Source of the DNA: DASPXY01 sp038227745
GTDB lineage: Bacteria > Planctomycetota > Planctomycetia > Gemmatales > Gemmataceae
Assembly (NCBI GenBank): GCA_038227745.1
Contig: JBBRPS010000281.1
Location: forward strand, 1 to 11,726
Length of the DNA stretch: 11,726 nt
Reading direction: 5' to 3'
Shown here: in pieces, positions 6,040 to 11,726 of the stretch
Position numbering within the stretch: position 1 is the first letter of the stretch
Layout of the letters: each line of letters begins with the position of its first letter
Program-made: the position numbers and the translations under genes
The notes under the pieces: generated by a model
What the model was told of the DNA's origin: nothing
The model's input: only the letters and a program-made list of their open reading frames with translations
The model's database searches: none

Positions 6040-6210
6040 GTTCGCCCCGAAGAGAGCGCGGGAGGGCCCGCGTCCGTTGGACTCCCTTCGCCGGCTCCGC
6101 CCTCGGGAATCCCGCGGAAGTCTACTCAGGTGTCACAGGCGCCCCGCCCGGGATTGCCCTTGCAACCGCCGGCCGCTTCCGCAACAGTGCGGAGAGGGAG
6201 GGGCCTGACC

Positions 6211-6933
6211 ATGTTGACCATCTCACACGCGGCCCTGAGCGATCCGGGCCGGCAGCACGAGGACAACCAGGACCGCTGGTACGTCGATGCGGCACAGGGG
6301 CTCTACCTTGTCTCCGACGGCATGGCCGAGGACATCTCGCCGCAGATCGTCGTGGACACCCTGCCGGGCCTGCTGCACACCGCCATCGGAGGGATCGACG
6401 ACCTGGTCGCCGAGCCGGCTCCCAGGCAAGTCCGCGGCGCCCTGGCCGTGGTGAGCCGCAAGGTCCGTGAGGAGTCGCAGCGACGGGCGCGGGAGATGCT
6501 CGGCGCGACGGTGGTGCTGGCGCTGGTCCGGGGCGCGCGAGCGCTGGTGGCGCACCTGGGCGACAGCCGGGCGTACCTCCTGCGTGCGGGGAAGCTGGAG
6601 CGGCTGACGCGCGACCATTCGGCGTTGGAGCGGATGATCGAGCTGGGCTGGATCAAGGCGGAGGACGCGCGCGGGCGCGGCAACGGTGGGCCGACGCGCT
6701 ACGCCGGCATGAGGGACGAGGCGGTGGCGGACGTGCGCTGCGTGGACCTGCAGGCCGGGGATCGTCTCCTGCTGTGCAGCGACGGGCTGACGGAAATGCT
6801 GGACGACGAGGTGATCGGGCCGCTGCTCGATCCGGCGCTGACGCCAGAGCAGAACTGCGAACGGCTGGTGGCAGCGGCGAATGCGGCCGGCGGCGAGGAC
6901 AACATCACGGTGGTGGTCATCGCGTTGGTGTGA
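6211..6933 (+). CDS. PP2C-type Ser/Thr protein phosphatase
   Basis: This 240-residue PPM/PP2C phosphatase would dephosphorylate Ser/Thr residues using two bound metal ions. Visible motifs, in order, are HEDNQDRW (16-23) with the metal ligand D18, VSDGM (34-38) with D36/G37, LGDSRAYLLR (116-125), CSDGLTEML (189-197) with D191, and GGEDNITVVV (227-236) with D230. The length fits the small bacterial class (about 240 residues, no membrane segment). Two points are odd. The usual DGMGGH after the first metal Asp is DGMAEDIS, and the usual 'NxxTRALG' stretch reads GGPTRYAGM. All metal Asp residues remain, so activity is likely, perhaps with altered substrate access. The start is ATG at 6211, with AGGGAGGGG 7 nt before it; longer frames would run back through the tRNA gene. 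No kinase neighbour is in view. It ends 9 nt from the stop of the converging cytochrome gene. Confidence 0.87.
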   Translation: MLTISHAALSDPGRQHEDNQDRWYVDAAQGLYLVSDGMAEDISPQIVVDTLPGLLHTAIGGIDDLVAEPAPRQVRGALAVVSRKVREESQRRAREMLGATVVLALVRGARALVAHLGDSRAYLLRAGKLERLTRDHSALERMIELGWIKAEDARGRGNGGPTRYAGMRDEAVADVRCVDLQAGDRLLLCSDGLTEMLDDEVIGPLLDPALTPEQNCERLVAAANAAGGEDNITVVVIALV

Positions 6934-6942
6934 TCGCCCTGG

Positions 6943-9900
6943 TTAACGCCGGCCGTTCGCCTTCGGGACGACACGCAGGGTGTAGTACGCCTCGGCGGGA
7001 TGGAACTCCGCGCCGCCAGGGGCCAGGTTCCGCAGCCGGAACTCGTACACGAATCCCGGCCGCAGTTCGCCGAACCGCAACTCCACCCGCCGGCCGTCCG
7101 CCGCGACCGTCACGCCGGTCACCTTCTCGGTGCGGCGGTCGCGGTCCGGTCCTCCATAAGCCGGCGTCACCTCGCGGCGGTACGATTCGACCGCGTAGCT
7201 CGCCACCCTACCCGCAAGCGCGCGGTCGATCGGCCGGAAGAAGTCGATCGCGAAGCCGCCGCGCGTTACCCTCACCTCGGCGATCCCACACGGAAGCCGC
7301 TCGGGCTGCACGCGCACGCGCACCACCTCACCGACATTGTTCCCCGCCCCCCAGCCGCTGTCGCGGATGCTCCCCACGTACAGATCACCCCGCGGCGAAA
7401 CTTCACAGACCAGCGGCCCCAGGAAGCCGCGGGCCGTGTCCTGCGGCGGGATGCTGAGCGGGTAGGCGGCCCCCTGGAACGTGTCGCCGACCTTCTGCAG
7501 CGTCATGCGGATGAGTCGGCGCGTGTCGTATTCGCAGCCGATCAGGTGTCCCTCCAGGGGACCGAACGCATCGCGGCCGAGCTGTGTCCGCAGGGCCTTC
7601 GGCGTGTAGAGGAAGCAGATGCCGTTGACGCTCCGCGTCCACGGATGTGGGATGTCGATGGCGGGCGGCGTCAGCGGCGGCGCCGGCTTGCCTCGGTCAA
7701 GAGTGTTGATGAACCCGAAGTGAGCGCCCGGCCGGACGTGATTCAGCTCGTTGAACGGGTTGTAGTTCCCCTGGTTGTCGGTGACGAACAGCTCGCCGGT
7801 CCGATCGAGGGCCAGGCCCATCGGGAAGCGGTGCCCCGCGGAGATCGGCTCCAGCGCGAACCGCCGCGGTTCGTCCAGGGTCGGGCGGCGCGGCACCAGG
7901 CGCAGGACGTTCCCGTGGAAGCGGGCCGCCGCGGGCGCGCGTTTATCCTGCTGACAGGGGATGCCGAGGAAGTATTCGCCGCGCTCGTTCTGCGGCAGGC
8001 CCACCGCCCACTCGTGGTAATCCTTGCTGTAGCCCCACCCGGACGCGATCACCTCCACGCGGCCACTACCCTCGATGCGCAGCAGGCCGTACTTGGCGGT
8101 GACATCCACGTAATCCGGGCCGGCGTGGGCGCCGTACGGCGAAGGCAGGCCGTCGGCCAGGAGTACGAGCCGGTCCTCAATGCCGTCGCCGTCCGTATCG
8201 ACCGCCTCGAAGACCTGCCCGCGCAGGCACGAGAAGACCAGCCGGCCGTCCGATCTCCAGGTGAGGCCCGAAGGCATGATCGTCGCCGGCAGCGGCAGAC
8301 GTTCGCCGGCGAAACCGGGCGCCACCTCGACCGGCTCGGCCTTGCCGGCGACGGCGGGCTGCCGCGGCGGCTCCGGGAAACGGTCGATGGGGACTTCCGA
8401 CAGGTAGTGCAGCACGGCGCGGGCGCCACCCTGCCCAGCGACCGGGGGCAGCACGAGCGAGCCGTCGAGCGAGAACCTCGCGCCGGCCGGTTCGCGGAGC
8501 ATGATGCGGCTCGAGAAGCGGTCTTTCAGGTGGAGCGTGCGTCCGTCGGCGGAGAGCACCGCCTGCGCCGCGGCCGCGGCCGACAGCACTCGCAGCCGCA
8601 ACTTTGCGCTGGCGGGTAGCGGTCCGGCCGAAACCTCCTGGGCGAAACCGGAGGCACCGTCGGCCTTGTCGGTCGCGAGCGGGGCGACCTTGCGCCGGAC
8701 GTGCAGCACGGCGGCCTTACCGCCCGTCCCTCGCGGGAAGGCGAGGCGGTAGTGGAGGACGAGGCCCGTCCCCTCGGTCTGCCAGGCGTCGGCCTCGGTG
8801 ACGAACTGGCCCTGCAACTGTGCGGACAACTCCGCGGGAGTGCCGCCCTTGCTCGCGATCAGGAGCGTCAGGTCCGGGCCGGTGAAGCCCGTTTCGAGGA
8901 CCGGGGTTCCGGCCAGTTCCCAGAACCAGTTCTTCCCCTTCGTCTGCTGCCGGGCGGTGTCGCCGACGGCCCACAGTCCCAGGCCGCCGGCCTCCAGGTC
9001 GAGCAGCACGTTGTGGCGGTTCGCCAGGCCCACGAGGAACGGCTTGAGCAGCACGCGCTCGCCGTGGTGGAGGATGTCGGTGACCAGCAGCGGCCCCGCG
9101 GCGGGGTGGTTACCGTCGTGGCGGAACGTGCGCAGCGGGTTGGGCGGCGGCGGCTCGAAGCCGGGTACGTTCAGCACGTGCCAGACGGCGGCGATCTGGT
9201 CGTCGAGCCGGTCGTCGAGGACGCCGGTCACGGGGATCTGCACCGACGGCATCTCCATGTTCGGCGCAATACGGGCGGGGTTGCGGACGAAGCGCTCGAA
9301 CCAGTCGCGGCGGATGCGGCGGCCGAGCTGCGACAGGCTCGGGCCGCGCGTGTTGAGCGGCGCCTGCGCCGGCACGACACTGCCGACCTCGTGGCAGCTG
9401 GTGCAGCCGAAGCCGTCGCCGGAGACGAGCCGGCCGCCCGCGAGGGCGTAGCGGTCCTGCCGCGCACGGTCCGGGGCTTGCGGCTTGCCCGGGCCGCCCG
9501 GCGGCACACGGTCGGCCGCGACCAGGTACCGGACCAGCGCCTGCAGCTCCTCGGCGCGCAGGGGAAAGCGCGGCATGCGCACCTGGAGGTAGGAGCGGTG
9601 CGGCTCACCGCGGCGGGCGACCACGTCCGCCAGGGCTTCGTCGGTGAGCTTGTCGCCGACGGTCGTCAGCGCGGGCGGCGTCAGCGCCGGGATTTGCGGG
9701 CCGAGGTCGGCGTGGTGTTTCGCCAGGTCCGTCAGCCGGTCGGCGAGCAACGGTGGGCGCAGCGGCAGGGCCGCGCGTGTCCCTTCGCGGGGGTGGCAGG
9801 CGAGGCAGTTGAGTTCGGCGAGCAGGAGTCGGCCGTCGAGGGCGGCGGCCTGCCCTTCGGGTTCGGGACGTCGGGCGGCGTAATACGCCCGCAGAGTACG

Positions 9901-11298
9901 GGCGTCGTCCTCACTGAGCCTGTATCCAGGCCGGTGCCGGCCCGGGTCGGGGTCGCGCACGCAGGAGCGCTTCCAGTCGCTCCGCTCCCCGAGGCGCGGC
10001 GCGGACGGCGGTCTGGCCACGGCCGGCTCGCTCGGCTGCTGCCCAGGCAGTCGATGACAGGCGGCGCAGCGGAATTGCTCCACGAGCTTCCTGCCCGCGG
10101 CGCCGCGTTCCGCAGCGCCGCCGACGGCGAACGTGGGCTTCGCCCCTTTCGACTTCTGGGCGGCGAGGAACAGGGCGAGCGAGGTGCGTTCGTCGTCCGT
10201 GAGCGCGAAGACGGGCATGCGGTGGTCGCGGTTGTGGCGGGCCGGGTCGGCGAGCCAGGCGGCGAAGAAGCCCGGGGGGCGCTTGTCGGCGGCGTGGGTC
10301 AGGTCGCCGCCGCCAAACCAGCCGCCGCCGCCGAGGTCGCGCCAGGTGTGGCACGCCAGGCAGCCGAGCGTGAGGAACAGGCGCTCGCCGGTGCCGGCGC
10401 CGGGCGGCGACTTTTTCGGAGGGCGTTTCTGGCCGGGCGGCTGCGGCTGCTTCGGCCGGGGTGGGGTCGGGGCGGGTGCGGGGTCGTGTGCCGCACGTGC
10501 CGCGAGGAGCCAGTCGGCGACGGACTCGGCCTGCACGGCGGACAGGCCGAACGCCGGCATCCGCCGCGGCGCCGCCCGTTCCCGCCGGCCTTGCGGCGGC
10601 TGCTCGCCGCCCAGCCAGCGCACCAGCCAGTCGCGCGCGACGTTCCCCGCCAGGCGATCGAGCGCCGGAGCGAGTGAGGGCGGTGCATCGCCGGCGTGGC
10701 AGTGACCGCAGCGCAGCGCCCGGGCGAGGAGCCGGCCGCGCTCGAAGGCATCTCCGGGTGAGCGCTGCCGTGCGTGCGAGAGGAGCCGCGCCGGGACCGG
10801 CTCTGGTCCGAACTGCGGCCCCGACCACAGTAGCACCAGCCGCGACGACCTGTCGGTGCGGCGGAACGATAATTCCAGCGCCAGCCGGCCGGACGCGAGG
10901 GTTATCGCCGGCGCCGCGTGCCAGGCGTTCCGCAGCGTTTGTCGGGCCACGACCACCTTCCCCCCGACCTTCAGTTCGACCTCGCCGGCGCCGAACAGGG
11001 CGAAGCGGTAGTCGCCGCGGCCCTGGCCGAGGAGGAAACCCTGCCAGGTCGCACGGAACTCGCCGGGGCCGAGGCGCGGGTCCGGCGCGGCCTCTCCCCA
11101 ATCGAACGTGAGCTGGGGATCGACGCGCAAGACGCTGCCTCCCTTGGCGTCACGCAGGGTAGCCACAAGGCCGGGGAGGAAGGAGTCGTCCTCGTCGCGT
11201 TCCTGGGTCGGCGCAGGTACGGCACTGCCAGGAAGGAACACGAGCGGTACCAGGAGCCAGGAGGAAAGGCGCGAAAGGGTACGCGGGGGAGTGGACAT
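6943..11298 (-). CDS. Exported PA14/five-haem cytochrome c/beta-propeller fusion protein
   Basis: The 1451-residue protein has a signal peptide (about 1-28, SAVPA), a PA14-like beta domain (40-165) that may bind carbohydrate, and five c-type haem modules. Their CxxCH sites are at 197-201, 313-317, 411-415, 498-502 and 632-636. Likely axial Met residues follow in modules 1 (M247), 2 (M361), 4 (M575) and 5 (M681/M683). Module 3 has RHRPGYRLSE where RMPxFxLS would be expected, so its sixth ligand is unclear. A Pro/Lys-rich linker (271-302) separates modules 1 and 2. An unassigned beta region (715-970) precedes a six-bladed propeller of the glucose/sorbosone dehydrogenase type (985-1330; DTDGDGIEDR, FPMGLALD). 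A fibronectin-like end closes it (1335-1446). I infer a periplasmic dehydrogenase passing electrons through its own haems. The substrate is unknown. The start is ATG at 11298, with GAAGGTG 5 nt before it; a GTG just before is possible. No partner gene is adjacent. Confidence 0.88.
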   Translation of the reverse strand: MSTPPRTLSRLSSWLLVPLVFLPGSAVPAPTQERDEDDSFLPGLVATLRDAKGGSVLRVDPQLTFDWGEAAPDPRLGPGEFRATWQGFLLGQGRGDYRFALFGAGEVELKVGGKVVVARQTLRNAWHAAPAITLASGRLALELSFRRTDRSSRLVLLWSGPQFGPEPVPARLLSHARQRSPGDAFERGRLLARALRCGHCHAGDAPPSLAPALDRLAGNVARDWLVRWLGGEQPPQGRRERAAPRRMPAFGLSAVQAESVADWLLAARAAHDPAPAPTPPRPKQPQPPGQKRPPKKSPPGAGTGERLFLTLGCLACHTWRDLGGGGWFGGGDLTHAADKRPPGFFAAWLADPARHNRDHRMPVFALTDDERTSLALFLAAQKSKGAKPTFAVGGAAERGAAGRKLVEQFRCAACHRLPGQQPSEPAVARPPSAPRLGERSDWKRSCVRDPDPGRHRPGYRLSEDDARTLRAYYAARRPEPEGQAAALDGRLLLAELNCLACHPREGTRAALPLRPPLLADRLTDLAKHHADLGPQIPALTPPALTTVGDKLTDEALADVVARRGEPHRSYLQVRMPRFPLRAEELQALVRYLVAADRVPPGGPGKPQAPDRARQDRYALAGGRLVSGDGFGCTSCHEVGSVVPAQAPLNTRGPSLSQLGRRIRRDWFERFVRNPARIAPNMEMPSVQIPVTGVLDDRLDDQIAAVWHVLNVPGFEPPPPNPLRTFRHDGNHPAAGPLLVTDILHHGERVLLKPFLVGLANRHNVLLDLEAGGLGLWAVGDTARQQTKGKNWFWELAGTPVLETGFTGPDLTLLIASKGGTPAELSAQLQGQFVTEADAWQTEGTGLVLHYRLAFPRGTGGKAAVLHVRRKVAPLATDKADGASGFAQEVSAGPLPASAKLRLRVLSAAAAAQAVLSADGRTLHLKDRFSSRIMLREPAGARFSLDGSLVLPPVAGQGGARAVLHYLSEVPIDRFPEPPRQPAVAGKAEPVEVAPGFAGERLPLPATIMPSGLTWRSDGRLVFSCLRGQVFEAVDTDGDGIEDRLVLLADGLPSPYGAHAGPDYVDVTAKYGLLRIEGSGRVEVIASGWGYSKDYHEWAVGLPQNERGEYFLGIPCQQDKRAPAAARFHGNVLRLVPRRPTLDEPRRFALEPISAGHRFPMGLALDRTGELFVTDNQGNYNPFNELNHVRPGAHFGFINTLDRGKPAPPLTPPAIDIPHPWTRSVNGICFLYTPKALRTQLGRDAFGPLEGHLIGCEYDTRRLIRMTLQKVGDTFQGAAYPLSIPPQDTARGFLGPLVCEVSPRGDLYVGSIRDSGWGAGNNVGEVVRVRVQPERLPCGIAEVRVTRGGFAIDFFRPIDRALAGRVASYAVESYRREVTPAYGGPDRDRRTEKVTGVTVAADGRRVELRFGELRPGFVYEFRLRNLAPGGAEFHPAEAYYTLRVVPKANGRR

Positions 11299-11726
11299 CA
11301 CGACACCTTCTCGGCGGCGGGGAGGACGACTGTCAACCAGCCTACCCCTCCGCGCGCGGGGTGTCCAGCCACGCCCTTGGCTTGCTCGTCTTCGTGCTCT
11401 ACCTGATCGTCTCGTTCGTGATGCCGCTGGGACAGTGAGCCAGGGAAGGGTCGATTGGCTGCCATGTCGTCAAACACTTCCGCAAGAACTCAGTGCCCGC
11501 ACCACTCCCATGACCCCGCACAAGAAGCCAGAGGGGCGAGGAAATCCCAGATGAGTCCAGGGACGGTCCGGCGACGCAGGAAGAGCCGAAGCCGAAAAAA
11601 GCGCAGACCAGAAAGAAATGTACGCATTCGGTGATCGCAGCTGCCTGCTAAGCTGTGACGGGCCTTCTTCTTCGGTTACAACAGGGGAATGGATCAGGAT
11701 GACTTTTCCCCTGCGCTCTCCCCTCC
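11299..11726. other. 428-nt end region without a secure gene
   Basis: Ahead of the cytochrome gene this stretch holds, on the minus strand, TTGACA (11336-11331) as a possible -35. No acceptable -10 lies 16-18 nt further on, so I do not call a promoter. Beyond the short membrane-helix frame, 11464-11634 (+) is an open frame of 56 residues with an Arg/Lys-rich C-terminal half and no good ribosome binding site; it is probably not a gene. From about 11570 the DNA is richer in A and T than the rest of the window. At the very end, ATG at 11690 preceded by AGGGGA could begin a gene that leaves the window, but too little is visible to judge. Confidence 0.4.
11361..11438 (+). pseudogene. Short frame with one membrane helix (small protein or gene end)
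   Basis: From a GTG this frame gives 25 residues, VSSHALGLLVFVLYLIVSFV followed by MPLGQ and a stop. That is one strongly hydrophobic helix, unlike random reading of GC-rich DNA. The frame remains open a little further upstream across the cytochrome start, but with no ATG and no ribosome binding site near the GTG. It may be the end of a broken membrane protein gene or a tiny membrane protein. I do not recognise it. Confidence 0.25.

Noticed and set aside
5947..6210. Upstream extension of the PP2C frame
   Set aside because: It would run through the tRNA-Glu gene and its promoter, while ATG 6211 has an excellent ribosome binding site and begins the PP2C fold.
8701..10677. Long + strand open frame opposite the cytochrome gene (also 7000-8619 and others)
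   Set aside because: The translations are Arg/Gly/Ala-rich without recognisable motifs. The opposite strand has clear domains and haem motifs, and high GC creates long antisense frames.
11308..11336. TTGACA (minus strand) as the cytochrome promoter
   Set aside because: No acceptable -10 hexamer lies 16-18 nt downstream; the expected position reads CGAGAA.
11464..11634. 56-residue basic open frame
   Set aside because: It is low-complexity Arg/Ser/Lys sequence with no good ribosome binding site and no recognisable family.
1..11726. CRISPR array, intact transposase, integrase or phage genes
   Set aside because: No regularly spaced direct repeats were seen on reading, and no frame carries transposase, recombinase or phage structural motifs.

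Overview
The window looks like chromosome from a GC-rich planctomycete, most likely of the Gemmataceae type. This is inferred from the base composition, from a small BamE/SmpA-fold protein beside rsgA, and above all from a 1451-residue PA14/multihaem cytochrome c/beta-propeller fusion. Such fusions are, in established knowledge, a hallmark of the Planctomycetota/PVC group. No rRNA or species marker is present, so the assignment is not certain.

Region 1 (1-2210) looks like gene debris or an accessory patch. A nested palindrome (71-134) is followed immediately by an ATP-grasp C-terminal fragment (150-578, +). A sharp hairpin (626-650) separates it from a convergent DUF4238-family gene (726-1580, -), and then comes an N-terminally truncated Rpn/DUF4351-type fragment (1779-2210, +). 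Two of the three protein genes lack the part of the protein that would carry their activity.

Region 2 (2211-4713, +) is housekeeping-like. A GNAT acetyltransferase is preceded by a sigma-54-like -24/-12 sequence. An extended -10 promoter follows, then rsgA (ribosome small-subunit GTPase) and, 4 nt behind it, a membrane-anchored BamE-like small protein.

Region 3 (4714-6210) holds, on the minus strand, a classical short-chain dehydrogenase with a 22-bp perfect inverted repeat in its 5' leader, and a tRNA-Glu(UUC) with a very good sigma-70-type promoter.

Region 4 (6211-11298) has a small PP2C-type phosphatase (+) that meets the giant cytochrome/propeller gene (-) tail to tail with only 9 nt between stop codons. 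The cytochrome gene encodes a signal peptide, a PA14-like domain, five CxxCH haem sites (the third module without its expected axial Met), a beta-propeller of the sugar-dehydrogenase type and a C-terminal beta domain. It is probably an exported dehydrogenase or electron-transfer protein.

Region 5 (11299-11726) has no secure gene. It contains a short frame encoding one membrane helix and an AT-richer, Lys/Arg-rich stretch.

The genes do not form one pathway. I see no CRISPR array, intact transposase, phage module or convincing new multi-gene system. The most unusual items are the two palindromes and the cytochrome fusion.
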